DNA of 64,000 bases, from the NCBI GenBank assembly GCA_002420015.1, contig DIHF01000056.1:1185-65184 (forward strand). The letters run 5' to 3'. This document shows, in pieces, positions 46,142 to 55,942 of this stretch (positions are counted from its first letter, which is position 1; every line of letters starts with the position of its first letter). Source of the stretch: Micavibrio sp. UBA5703. Lineage in GTDB: Bacteria; Pseudomonadota; Alphaproteobacteria; Micavibrionales; Micavibrionaceae. The position numbers were made by a program, and so were the translations under genes. The notes beneath the pieces were generated by a model. It had not been told where the DNA came from, did not search any database, and saw only the letters and a program-made list of their open reading frames with translations.

Positions 46142-46675
46142 ATGCATATCAAACGCGCTCCTGTCCTTTTTGGCATCTCGGTTTTGCTGGCTTTTACAGG
46201 CTGCACGCACGAACCCAAGCGCGATCTCGACCACAGCCAGTACTGGCAGCGCGTCAGCGCCTCCTCGGCCACGTGGCTGCGCGGCCCGAAGGCGCAGCAA
46301 GTTCTTAACGACGACATTGCGCGCTGCGTGACCGAACTGCGCGAGCTTGAAGACCTCGGCTCGATCAAAAACGCCATCCCGACGGATTCCGAAGGCCGCA
46401 TCCTCGACCCCGACTATGAAACCAACGCCGATGGCTGGGACAAGCCGGAGCGCATCGGGCATCTTTACGCCGAACACAGCGACTTCCAGGATTTTGAAAC
46501 CTGCATGTTCAGCAAGGGCTGGGAACGCACCAAATTCGTCCCCTATGACGGCATCACGCGGGCCAAAAACAACTACAACCGCCACCACGTCGACACACGC
46601 GGCGACTACGACGGCAGCGGCAAGGTGAAGGAAACAGAAACCACCTACGGCGACTTCGACAATCTGAATGAATAA
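46142..46675 (+). CDS. Putative lipoprotein, 177 aa
   Basis: Signal peptide with lipobox FTGC, then a hydrophilic mature protein with two further Cys (ARCVTEL, ETCMFSKGWERTKF) and an Asp/Arg/Lys-rich C-terminus. No family recognised. ATG at 46142 precedes a Lys/Arg n-region; an upstream in-frame start adds 11 residues. Its stop overlaps the ygfZ start by 8 bp. Confidence 0.7.
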   Translation: MHIKRAPVLFGISVLLAFTGCTHEPKRDLDHSQYWQRVSASSATWLRGPKAQQVLNDDIARCVTELRELEDLGSIKNAIPTDSEGRILDPDYETNADGWDKPERIGHLYAEHSDFQDFETCMFSKGWERTKFVPYDGITRAKNNYNRHHVDTRGDYDGSGKVKETETTYGDFDNLNE

Positions 46676-47465
46676 GCCGGGAAGTCCTGAAGTGGATTCC
46701 TTTTTTGTTAAACTTCAAAATCGCGGCCTTGTTCATCTTGAGGGCAATGACCGCCACAAATTCCTTCAGGGCCTCATCACCAACGACATCACAAAGTTAA
46801 AGCCGGGCAGCGCGCTTTACGCCTGTCTTTTGACACCGCAGGGAAAGTTCCTGCACGATTTCTTCATCAGCGAAGGCGACGGCTTTACCCTCCTCGAATG
46901 CGAGGGCGGCACGCGGGCGCAGGATTTATACGAACGCCTTTGCAAATACCGCCTGCGCGCCGATGTGCAGATTTCGGTAGAACAGGATGTGCCGGTTTAT
47001 GCCATCCTTTCTTCATTGTCATCTCGACCGACCCCGGCCTTAAGCCGGGGGAGCGGAGAGATCTCCCCTGACAAAATGAGATCCCTCGCCTTCGCTCGGG
47101 ATGATATTGTGGGGTATCCGGACCCCCGCGATCCTGAAATGGGTTTTCGTTCTTTTACAAAACCAACCGATATGAACGAAAAACCCTTCGCCGAATGGGA
47201 CCGCCGCCGCATCGCCCTCGGCGTGCCGGACGGCAGCCGCGATATGGCCGTGGGCCAATCGACATTGGATGAAAGCAACATCGAAAAATGGAACGGCGTT
47301 TCTTACGATAAGGGCTGTTATGTCGGACAGGAACTCACCGCCCGCATGAAGCACAGGGGCCTTGGCAAAAAACACCTTCAAACCGTGCGGCTGAACGCAC
47401 TACCAGAAAACGCCGAACTGCGTTCGTCATGCGGTGATATCGGGTTGGCGCTGGTGAAAAACTAA
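46668..47465 (+). CDS. ygfZ: Folate-binding protein YgfZ with an in-frame repeat-derived insert
   Basis: 265-aa member of the YgfZ/GcvT-like family, which uses folate to support Fe-S enzymes. The signature KGCYVGQE lies at about residues 215-222. Residues about 117-147 (SSRPTPALSRG then KMRSLAFARDDI) have no counterpart in ordinary YgfZ proteins and are encoded by a palindromic dispersed repeat at 47018-47105; the frame stays open through it. The insert falls between an N-terminal domain strand and the YPDPRDPEMG loop, probably a surface loop. Product probably functional but that is untested. Confidence 0.85.
   Translation: MNKPGSPEVDSFFVKLQNRGLVHLEGNDRHKFLQGLITNDITKLKPGSALYACLLTPQGKFLHDFFISEGDGFTLLECEGGTRAQDLYERLCKYRLRADVQISVEQDVPVYAILSSLSSRPTPALSRGSGEISPDKMRSLAFARDDIVGYPDPRDPEMGFRSFTKPTDMNEKPFAEWDRRRIALGVPDGSRDMAVGQSTLDESNIEKWNGVSYDKGCYVGQELTARMKHRGLGKKHLQTVRLNALPENAELRSSCGDIGLALVKN
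47018..47105. repeat. GTCAT-type palindromic repeat inside ygfZ
   Basis: Terminal inverted repeats GTCATCTCGAC/CTCGGGATGAT and an internal inverted repeat CCCCGGC/GCCGGGG, with GAGATCTCCC and GAGATCCCTCG arms in between. Related in sequence and design to the intergenic 13568-13667 element. It contributes coding sequence to ygfZ. Confidence 0.75.
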
Positions 47466-47622
47466 AAAACCACAGATAAACACGGATGAACGCAGATAAC
47501 ACTTTCTGCTTTCCCCGCGCAAGCGGGGATCTTCAAAGGACAACGGCTCAAGATTCCCGCTTTCGCGGGAAACGCAGTGTTATTGCATCTGCGTCTATCT
47601 GTGTTCATTCGTGGTTCAAAAA
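47464..47622. repeat. Compound nested palindromic repeat (fourth locus)
   Basis: Outer arms AACCACAGATAAACACGGATG on the left and CATTCGTGGTT on the right are imperfect inverted copies about 29 bp long. Nested within them at 47506-47578 is copy C of the double-hairpin repeat (CCCCGC/GCGGGG and CCCGC/GCGGG). Occupies the whole gap after ygfZ. Confidence 0.7.
47506..47578. repeat. Double-hairpin dispersed repeat, copy C
   Basis: Same two-hairpin design as copies A (976-1047) and B (42255-42328); here it is nested between the AACCACAG-type arms. Confidence 0.75.
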
Positions 47623-47646
47623 TACGAATGATTCCTATTTTGGCCC

Positions 47647-47793
47647 CTACGCCACCGCGCCGCCGGAAAACACCTTGTAGAGAATATAAACGAGCAGCGC
47701 GACAATAAACCCAATCGCCAGCATCAGATCCCAGCGGCTGAAGATATGGTACATATCGAAGGTCTTGTTATCGTCCTTTTGATCTTTCTTCAT
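47647..47793 (-). CDS. 48-aa single-pass membrane protein downstream of ppdK
   Basis: A short open frame reads MKKDQKDDNKTFDMYHIF, then SRWDLMLAIGFIVALLVYIL and ends YKVFSGGAVA. A charged N-terminus is followed by one membrane helix at about 23-43. It starts 24 bp after the ppdK stop in the same direction, so it is likely the second gene of a ppdK operon. Function unknown; the size and design suggest a small inner-membrane regulator or subunit, which is inference. Confidence 0.65.
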   Translation of the reverse strand: MKKDQKDDNKTFDMYHIFSRWDLMLAIGFIVALLVYILYKVFSGGAVA

Positions 47794-47817
47794 GCGGATT
47801 ACTCCCCTGAAGTCAGC

Positions 47818-50526
<2,709 letters not shown>

Positions 50527-50612
50527 GAACGACCTCTCCTGCCAGGACGTAATAATTCAAACGCACGGGGATTTAGCATATTTTGTGTAATTTTTACAAG
50601 AAAATTAGAGCC

Positions 50613-51131
50613 TTAAGCCAAATTTTTTGTCATCATCAGACACAAATTATCGTCCAAAGGCCTTGATTCTCCAAAAGAAAGCAGCTTCCGGTCATAAGTG
50701 GCCCCGTTGCCATCGGGGATATACCCCAGCCGTACGTATAGTCTTTGCGCTGCCCCATAAGACCGTTCCAGCCCGACCCCGATCCCCATGCGGTCATGCC
50801 CCATCGCTTTGGCCACAGCCTCGCAATGGTTAATAAGGGCCGCACCAACCCCCTGCCGCCTCAGTTCGGGAACGACGTTTAAATCCTGAATTTCCGGGAT
50901 ACCGATCTTTTGAAAAAGCCCGTATTTCGGCACCCAGTTCAAAATGCAGTACCCGGCATCCTGCCCGTCCAGCGCGGCGACAAACAACAGACGCTTGCCT
51001 TCGGCCTGAAGCTCGAAGCATCGGTAAAAATAATCCACATCCCGGACATGGCCCAGAGCATCGACAAGCGCCCAAAGCACGTCGATATCCTCTTTTTCAA
51101 TCTGGCGAACGCCTATCTTTTGACTTACCAT
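50613..51131 (-). CDS. GNAT-family N-acetyltransferase
   Basis: 172-aa GCN5-type acetyltransferase: acetyl-CoA loop ELRRQGVGAALINH about two thirds of the way along, preceded by IPEIQDLNVV and followed by GAAQRLYVRLGYIPDG. The ATG at 51131 is chosen; upstream in-frame sequence overlaps the divergent gene. Substrate unknown. Confidence 0.82.
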   Translation of the reverse strand: MVSQKIGVRQIEKEDIDVLWALVDALGHVRDVDYFYRCFELQAEGKRLLFVAALDGQDAGYCILNWVPKYGLFQKIGIPEIQDLNVVPELRRQGVGAALINHCEAVAKAMGHDRMGIGVGLERSYGAAQRLYVRLGYIPDGNGATYDRKLLSFGESRPLDDNLCLMMTKNLA

Positions 51132-51153
51132 GGGGCTGATAGTAGAGATTCCC

Positions 51154-51684
51154 ATGAAAACAACCAAGTTCCTTATTGCCGCCTTTCTTATTTTGGACCT
51201 TTCCAGCCCCGCTCTGGCCGGAGAAAAGAGCCACGCCGCCATGCGTTACACCACCATGGGCGAGCGGCAAGAGAAGCAGGAAGGCAGTGCCGTCCGGTCA
51301 ATCCAGTTCGACAACTCTGCGGTCCTCAATCAGGAAACGGCGGAAAAACAGGAAGACGCGGCGCAAAGCACGTGGGAGCGTTACAGGGCACTGGCCTCCG
51401 GCAAGACGGAGGATGAAGCGGATGAGCTTGCGCGAAACGACGACAAGCCAAACAAGTTGCGGCAAGTTCGGGTAGAAGAACCTGCGCCGCCCCGCCCCGC
51501 CGCTGCTTCTGCCGCCACCGAAACGACCGGGCTGGTCGGCCTTATCAAACAGTATCAGGAAAACAAGCAAAAACAGGGCGGTATGCGCTCAATGAGCATC
51601 TCCAGCCCAAGCGCCGTGCACAAAAGGCAACTCGCGGAAAAGGAAGATCAATCTTCTTCCGAACAGGGACACCCTGAGGAATAA
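51154..51684 (+). CDS. Exported low-complexity hypothetical protein, 176 aa
   Basis: Signal peptide 1-22 (LIAAFLILDLSSPALA), then a charged, Gln/Glu/Lys/Ala-rich region with no Cys and probably little fixed structure. No family recognised. ATG at 51154 is 23 bp from the divergent GNAT start. Ends 59 bp before the polyprenyl synthase gene, so both may share a message. Confidence 0.65.
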   Translation: MKTTKFLIAAFLILDLSSPALAGEKSHAAMRYTTMGERQEKQEGSAVRSIQFDNSAVLNQETAEKQEDAAQSTWERYRALASGKTEDEADELARNDDKPNKLRQVRVEEPAPPRPAAASAATETTGLVGLIKQYQENKQKQGGMRSMSISSPSAVHKRQLAEKEDQSSSEQGHPEE

Positions 51685-51742
51685 CAGCACTGTCTTATGT
51701 GTGTTCTTGCAGACTCAGCCGAAACCTGATTAAACTTCTGCC

Positions 51743-52768
51743 ATGCCCAGACAAAATAATGCCGCACGGCATGATTCTTCCGCAACGGCTGTGAACCCGC
51801 TTGAGAGCCTCTCGCGGCTGCTCGCAGGCGACATGAAAAAAGTCAACGCGCTGATCCTGCAGAATATGCAATCGAGCGTGCCGCTGATCCCCCAGCTCGC
51901 AAGCTACCTCATCGCGGCGGGGGGCAAGCGCATACGTCCGCTTCTGACGCTGGCCTGCACGCAAATGTACGGCGGCGACATGACCCGCGCCCACCGCCTT
52001 GCGGCGGCCGTTGAGTTCATCCATACCGCCACGCTTTTGCACGACGATGTCGTCGATGAAAGCGGCGAGCGGCGCGGACAGGACACAGCCAATCTCATTT
52101 TCGGCAATCAGGCCAGCGTGCTGGTCGGGGATTTCCTGTTTTCGCGCTCGTTCCAGCTCATGGTGCAGGAAGGATCGCTCGATGTTCTCCGCATATTGTC
52201 GGACGCCGCCGCGATCATCGCGCAGGGCGAGGTTATGCAGCTTTCGACCACCGGCAACCTTGAAACGACGATGGATAATTACATCGACGTCATAAGGGCC
52301 AAGACGGCGGCGCTGTTTGCCGCCGCCTGCGAAGTCGGACCTGTCGTGGCGGATCAGGCCCCCGCCGCAGCGCAGGCCATGGCCGAATACGGGATGAACC
52401 TCGGGATCGCCTTCCAGATCATCGACGACACGCTGGATTACGCAGGCGGGCAGGAAAAAATCGGCAAGACCGTGGGCGATGATTTCCGCGAGGGTAAAAT
52501 GACCGCCCCCGTGCTGATCGCCCTCCAAAGGGCCGATGCCGGGGAGAAGGCTTTCTGGGCCCGTACGATCAAAGACAAAAATCAGGAAAAGACCGATCTG
52601 GCCGCCGCGCAGGGCATTCTGGCCCGCCACGACGCCATCAACCTCAGCATGGCCATGGCGCGCTCCTACGCCCAAAAGGCACGGCTGGCGCTGGCGGAAG
52701 CGCCGGACGGCGAAATCCGCGCCCTGCTCGACGATATTGTTACCTTTACAATCGAGCGCGAGTTTTGA
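51743..52768 (+). CDS. All-trans polyprenyl diphosphate synthase (octaprenyl/decaprenyl type)
   Basis: Makes the ubiquinone side-chain precursor from FPP and IPP. The 341-aa product has the first Asp-rich motif DDVVD (LLHDDVVDESGERRG) and the second, IDDTLD (FQIIDDTLDYAGG), plus the family start GGKRIRPLLTLACTQM. Chain length is inferred from family, not fixed by sequence. An inverted repeat and tRNA-Pro follow. Confidence 0.9.
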   Translation: MPRQNNAARHDSSATAVNPLESLSRLLAGDMKKVNALILQNMQSSVPLIPQLASYLIAAGGKRIRPLLTLACTQMYGGDMTRAHRLAAAVEFIHTATLLHDDVVDESGERRGQDTANLIFGNQASVLVGDFLFSRSFQLMVQEGSLDVLRILSDAAAIIAQGEVMQLSTTGNLETTMDNYIDVIRAKTAALFAAACEVGPVVADQAPAAAQAMAEYGMNLGIAFQIIDDTLDYAGGQEKIGKTVGDDFREGKMTAPVLIALQRADAGEKAFWARTIKDKNQEKTDLAAAQGILARHDAINLSMAMARSYAQKARLALAEAPDGEIRALLDDIVTFTIEREF

Positions 52769-52773
52769 TATAT

Positions 52774-52872
52774 AGTCGGACCAATTTGGTTTTGGACAAG
52801 GCGCAAGCGACGAAGCGTAGGGACCTACGTGAGGAGCGCAGCAACGATGTCCAAAACCAAATTGGAAAGACT
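52774..52872. repeat. Long inverted repeat upstream of tRNA-Pro
   Basis: Perfect 18-bp arms ccaatttggttttggaca (52781-52798) and its complement (52848-52865), extending outwards with three mismatches, enclosing a core with its own palindrome CGTAGGGACCTACG. It can fold into one long hairpin and resembles a dispersed alphaproteobacterial repeat; it may also terminate the polyprenyl synthase message. Confidence 0.7.
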
Positions 52873-52883
52873 ATTGCGCGTGT

Positions 52884-52960
52884 CGGGGCGTAGCTCAGCC
52901 TGGTAGAGCGCTTGCTTCGGGAGCAAGAGGCCGCAGATTCGAATTCTGTCGCCCCGACCA
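52884..52960 (+). tRNA. tRNA-Pro(CGG), integration site
   Basis: 77-nt tRNA: acceptor CGGGGCG/CGCCCCG, discriminator A, encoded CCA, anticodon loop TTCGGGA on stem CTTGC/GCAAG, giving anticodon CGG. Intact and presumably functional. Its 3' 59 nt are the start of the direct repeat that bounds the quorum-sensing island. Confidence 0.96.
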
Positions 52961-53034
52961 TTAAATTCTGAAGTTAAATCAAATACTTCATGGGTTTAAG
53001 TTCAAATCAAAAAATCTCAATCCAAACAACCTGA
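52902..53034. repeat. Left direct repeat (attL-like) of the tRNA-Pro island
   Basis: 133 bp from the tRNA D-arm through 74 bp of downstream DNA, repeated at 55943-56075 with a single mismatch (53010 A against 56051 G). Homology continues for another ~35 bp at about 75% identity, into the integrase start region. Duplication of a tRNA 3' end is the usual scar of site-specific integration. Confidence 0.9.
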
Positions 53035-53063
53035 TGCAATAATGATGCAATGGGTTGTTTATC

Positions 53064-53168
53064 ATGGCTACTTTTATCAAGCGCGGAGACAAATACTTCG
53101 TGCAAATCTGGCGAAAGGGTTTTAAGTATGCAAGGGACATATACAGGGCTGAATCTCTAGAGTGGTAA
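53064..53168 (+). pseudogene. Tyrosine-recombinase (integrase) N-terminal remnant, 34 codons
   Basis: Reads MATFIKRGDKYFVQIWRKG..., which matches the N-terminal arm-binding start common in phage-type integrases (MAxxxKRGxKxxVQxRxKG), and stops after 34 codons. No continuing frame with catalytic R/H/R/Y residues is visible downstream. Position immediately after the tRNA repeat is the expected place for an integrase gene. Confidence 0.65.
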
Positions 53169-53343
53169 GCTGAACAGGGGGGGGTAGAAGAAGCACCACA
53201 TGTGTTATGGGGAGTAATCCAAGCAAAAGAACTCGTCTAAAAATTCTATTGGATAATTGTCGTTTTCCGGCGCAACAGCATGATGCTTATATTTGAATGT
53301 AAAGCTGGGGCACATGGGGTTTTCCTTGTGTTGTTACTATAAG

Positions 53344-53372
53344 TTGCATTATGCTAACGCTGTGTTTAACCT
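53344..53372 (+). promoter_or_regulatory. Candidate promoter of the XRE-luxR operon
   Basis: TTGCAT (53344-53349), 17 bp, TAACCT (53367-53372), 23 bp before the XRE ATG. Moderate match. The ~225 bp upstream of it, back to the integrase remnant, shows no gene. Confidence 0.4.
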
Positions 53373-53394
53373 TTTTATTATTCGTATTGTGGTA

Positions 53395-53793
53395 ATGCAC
53401 CTTAAGGAAAAAGTAAATTCAAAAGCGGATGTCGTCGACATAAGTGTGGGGAAGAGGATAAAAGCTCTACGCCTCGTGAGGGGGCTATCCCAAGAGCAAG
53501 TTGCGCAAGAATTGGGGGTTTCTTTTCAACAGGTTCAAAAATATGAAAAAGGAAAAAACAGATTAAGCGCCTCTCGTATCTATGCTCTTTCTGAGGTTCT
53601 GGGTGTCGAAGTAAATGATTTTTATTCGGATACAGAAATGAGATCAGGGAACACAGTAAAACATCTGTCTGTACTTGAGTCAATTGGCAAGGAAGAATTG
53701 GAGATAATAAGGTTGTTTGAAAGACTATCGAACAGGAATGTTAAAAAAAACTTTGTTAAGCTTCTGAAATCACTTTTACAGGATGAAAAATAA
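53395..53793 (+). CDS. XRE-family helix-turn-helix regulator of the island
   Basis: 132-aa DNA-binding protein with a cro/CI-type helix-turn-helix at about 17-72 (VGKRIKALRLVRGLSQEQVAQELGV, then FQQVQKYEKGKNRLSASRI) and a C-terminal helical region rich in Leu and Lys. The FQQVQKYEKG phrase is typical of alphaproteobacterial XRE regulators. It starts the operon and ends 6 bp before luxR, so it could control the quorum-sensing genes or the element; that is inference. Confidence 0.85.
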   Translation: MHLKEKVNSKADVVDISVGKRIKALRLVRGLSQEQVAQELGVSFQQVQKYEKGKNRLSASRIYALSEVLGVEVNDFYSDTEMRSGNTVKHLSVLESIGKEELEIIRLFERLSNRNVKKNFVKLLKSLLQDEK

Positions 53794-53799
53794 GCCCGC

Positions 53800-54579
53800 A
53801 TGGTTTGCCTGGAGCAATTTATAAAGGAAACCAACGCAGCAGCTACCGCCGAACAAGTTTACCTTCTTTTTGAAAAAGCCTTGAAAGAACTGGGGTTCGA
53901 TCGTTTCTGTTATAGCCTGATTACCGATCATCCTTCGTTAGGCCTGGAAGCCGGCCATGGCGTGATGAGAAATTATTCCGAAGACTGGATGAAACATTAT
54001 TCAGGCAAGGGGTATGAGAAAATAGACCCTGTTCCCAAATATTGCTTTGCGACCAATAAGCCCTTCACATGGGAATGGGTTGTAAACTCGCTGGAACTTT
54101 CCAATGATGAAAAAAAAGTAATGAATGAGGCCAGAGAGGCTAAGCTTTATAACGGCATAGCTGTTCCAATGTACGGTATTAATGGCGAAATGGCTGGCAT
54201 TGGTATAGCCAGCAGTTCAGGCGGCGCTGACACGGACAAAGATACCTTGTGCAAAATAAGAGCGTTATGCTTTCAGTTTCATCTGGCCTACACCGAAAAA
54301 GAGGCAGAAGCCGTGGCCGAGGCAGAAAGGCTGTGTAGAGTGACGCTGACTGACCGGGAAAAGGAAATATTGCTATGGGCGGCAGAGGGGAAAAGCGACC
54401 CTGCCATTGCTGAAATCATAGGCATTTCATACCCAACTGTCAGATATCATATGAATAACATTTTTAAAAAATTTAATGCCAACGAGCGTAGTTTTGCCAT
54501 TGTAAAGGCTATAAGGCATGGGCTTATTCTACCCAGTTTCGTGTCTGACATTCCCACCCCTATCAGACTTGTTAGGTAA
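53800..54579 (+). CDS. LuxR-family autoinducer receptor/regulator
   Basis: 259-aa protein with an autoinducer-binding domain and a LuxR-type HTH. The TraR ligand residues are all present with exact spacing: Trp63, Tyr67, Asp76, Pro77, Trp91 and Gly119. The DNA-binding trio Glu187, Leu191, Gly197 also keeps the TraR spacing, in LTDREKEILLWAAEGKSDPAIAEI. It is therefore expected to be a true acyl-homoserine-lactone receptor, not a solo relic. No clear SD; its start lies 6 bp after the XRE stop, suggesting coupled translation. Confidence 0.92.
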   Translation: MVCLEQFIKETNAAATAEQVYLLFEKALKELGFDRFCYSLITDHPSLGLEAGHGVMRNYSEDWMKHYSGKGYEKIDPVPKYCFATNKPFTWEWVVNSLELSNDEKKVMNEAREAKLYNGIAVPMYGINGEMAGIGIASSSGGADTDKDTLCKIRALCFQFHLAYTEKEAEAVAEAERLCRVTLTDREKEILLWAAEGKSDPAIAEIIGISYPTVRYHMNNIFKKFNANERSFAIVKAIRHGLILPSFVSDIPTPIRLVR

Positions 54580-54602
54580 CATCTAGCCTCACAATTTGCT
54601 GT

Positions 54603-54633
54603 TATCTCCCTTGTGTACTTTACACGGGAGATA
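54603..54633 (+). promoter_or_regulatory. Hairpin/dyad over the luxI Shine-Dalgarno
   Basis: TATCTCCC (54603-54610) and GGGAGATA (54626-54633) form an 8-bp stem, and the inner GTGTA/TACAC adds a second stem. The 3' arm contains GGGAG, the luxI Shine-Dalgarno, 8 bases before the ATG at 54639. The dyad also overlaps a possible promoter (TTGCTG at 54596, TTTACA at 54619). It could hide the SD, act as a LuxR-type operator, or both. Confidence 0.6.
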
Positions 54634-54638
54634 GCGAG

Positions 54639-55280
54639 ATGATCGAATGTGCAACAATTGAAAACAACCACCGCTTTGATGGAAACCCCATCCTGGCCCA
54701 GCACAGACTCAGATACGAAAGTATTATACAACGCCAGCATTGGGATGTGCCTTGCGTTAGGGGCATGGAATATGACTCATATGACAATCCTGCAGCATAC
54801 TATTTTGTAAAAAGAGATGGGTCAGGCAAAGCATTAGGTGTGTGCAGGCTGTATCCGACCGACCGACCCTACATGATAAAGGAAGCATTTCCTTACATGG
54901 TTACAAAATGTGATTTGCCATCTGACGTATCCGTCTGGGAAGGAAGTCGTTTTTGTGTCGACCAAACTTTAGAGCCTTCAATCAGAAAACGTATCATCCA
55001 GGAGCTAGTCGTCTCGTATCTTGAGTTCTCTATCGAGAACAACATTAAAAGCATTATTGGCATCATGTACCCGGTTTACTGGAAAAACATTTTCATCAAA
55101 TCAGGCTGGAATGTTGAGTGGTTGGGGGATGTCCACAAAAGTGCGGAGGGGCATAAAATTGTAGCCGGCGACTTGAGGGTTTCAAAAGAAGTTTTAGCCC
55201 ATGTTCGGAAGATTACAGGCATTCATGAGCAGGTTTTGGATTTCGGAACAAGATCGGGCATTAGCAAAAAAGTGGCTTAA
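54639..55280 (+). CDS. LuxI-family acyl-homoserine-lactone synthase
   Basis: 213-aa autoinducer synthase using S-adenosylmethionine and an acyl donor. Nine of the ten classical conserved residues fall on exactly the LuxI positions: Arg25, Trp35, Glu44, Asp46, Asp49, Arg70, Phe84, Glu101, Arg104; only position 29 is Ile in place of Phe. Acyl chain unknown. Directly downstream of luxR in the same direction, with the SD inside a hairpin. The product is not close in sequence to well-known LuxI proteins beyond the core. Confidence 0.93.
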   Translation: MIECATIENNHRFDGNPILAQHRLRYESIIQRQHWDVPCVRGMEYDSYDNPAAYYFVKRDGSGKALGVCRLYPTDRPYMIKEAFPYMVTKCDLPSDVSVWEGSRFCVDQTLEPSIRKRIIQELVVSYLEFSIENNIKSIIGIMYPVYWKNIFIKSGWNVEWLGDVHKSAEGHKIVAGDLRVSKEVLAHVRKITGIHEQVLDFGTRSGISKKVA

Positions 55281-55300
55281 ATATTAAGGAGTAGATAAGG

Positions 55301-55591
55301 ATGGGAGCAAGAAAGATAGTTCGTGAAAAAGACGGGAGCGAGGGGGGGATATTGTTCGCGTTGGAGTATTTGGTAAGCGAGGCCAAAAGAGAAAATTCCA
55401 AGAGATTGCTTTTGATTTTAGAATCTGCACTTACTCTGGCAAAAAACAACCGTACAAAAGACTACTTGGAGAATAGTATTTCGAATGATGATGATACCCT
55501 TAACGCGACATATTTTTTATTAAGATTTTTGCAGGCACCCAATGAAGTGCAAAAAAAAGCATTAGAGATTATTGAGAATACAAACTTGTGA
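55301..55591 (+). CDS. Unknown 96-aa protein coupled to luxI
   Basis: Helical, charged, without signal peptide; Leu-rich helices around KRLLLILESALTLAKN and TYFLLRFLQAPNEVQKK. A well-placed AAGGAG precedes the ATG at 55301, 20 bp after luxI, so it is translated and co-transcribed with the synthase. No family recognised. It could modulate LuxR/LuxI, as small accessory proteins do in other systems, but nothing in the sequence shows that. Confidence 0.65.
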   Translation: MGARKIVREKDGSEGGILFALEYLVSEAKRENSKRLLLILESALTLAKNNRTKDYLENSISNDDDTLNATYFLLRFLQAPNEVQKKALEIIENTNL

Positions 55592-55598
55592 GGTGGTT

Positions 55599-55706
55599 AT
55601 GAGAAAAAAGATGATTGTTTTGTCTGTGGCATTGGTTACGGCGTTTGGTAGCACGGTTTTTTTAAAAAAAAGATTTATCAACTATCGAGCCTTCTGCTGG
55701 AAGTAA
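55599..55706 (+). pseudogene. Possible small exported ORF with homopolymer frameshift
   Basis: ATG at 55599 begins MRKKMIVLSVALVTAFGSTVF, a convincing signal-peptide-like start, then runs through T7/A8 homopolymers and stops after 35 codons. In another frame past the homopolymer a protein-like stretch continues (DLSTIEPSAGSKWPKTW...) to a stop at about 55778. Either a short real peptide or a frame-shifted gene (or sequencing slip). Confidence 0.35.
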
Positions 55707-55942
55707 ATGGCCCAAGACTTGGTCGGCGTCATCAGTTCCTGCTGCAATCCTGCAACAATTCTGCTGCAATTCGCTGCACTAATTTTCCAAACTATCTTCC
55801 TAATTATCTTGATGTCCAAGAATCCCACATGGTATAAGGAAAGCAAGAAACAAGTTTGATTTTATTAGATTTTTCGGAGATTTTCTCAGCCTGTTCTATC
55901 CTCTTTTTTAGAGGCTTAGAGAGCCGAACGAAGGTGAGGCGG

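Larger units (their letters stand above)
52961..55942 (+). mobile_element. tRNA-Pro-integrated quorum-sensing island, about 3.0 kb
   Basis: Bounded by 133-bp repeats of the tRNA 3' end, it carries an integrase N-terminal remnant, an XRE regulator, a LuxR receptor, a LuxI synthase, a 96-aa unknown and a possible small exported ORF, all on the plus strand. The DNA is clearly richer in A/T than the flanking genes. The integrase is truncated to 34 codons, so the element is no longer self-mobile. The 550-bp part after 55591 contains only the small ORF at 55599 and no clear feature besides CTGCAA-rich short repeats at about 55738-55777. Confidence 0.85.

Noticed and set aside
53293..53394. Longer N-terminus for the XRE regulator
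   Set aside because: The extra 34 residues are hydrophobic and unlike the family; the ATG at 53395 gives a normal protein and lies after the candidate promoter.
54603..54633. Simple terminator of luxR
   Set aside because: No U-tract follows the stem and it overlaps the luxI SD, so a regulatory role is more likely, though partial termination is not excluded.
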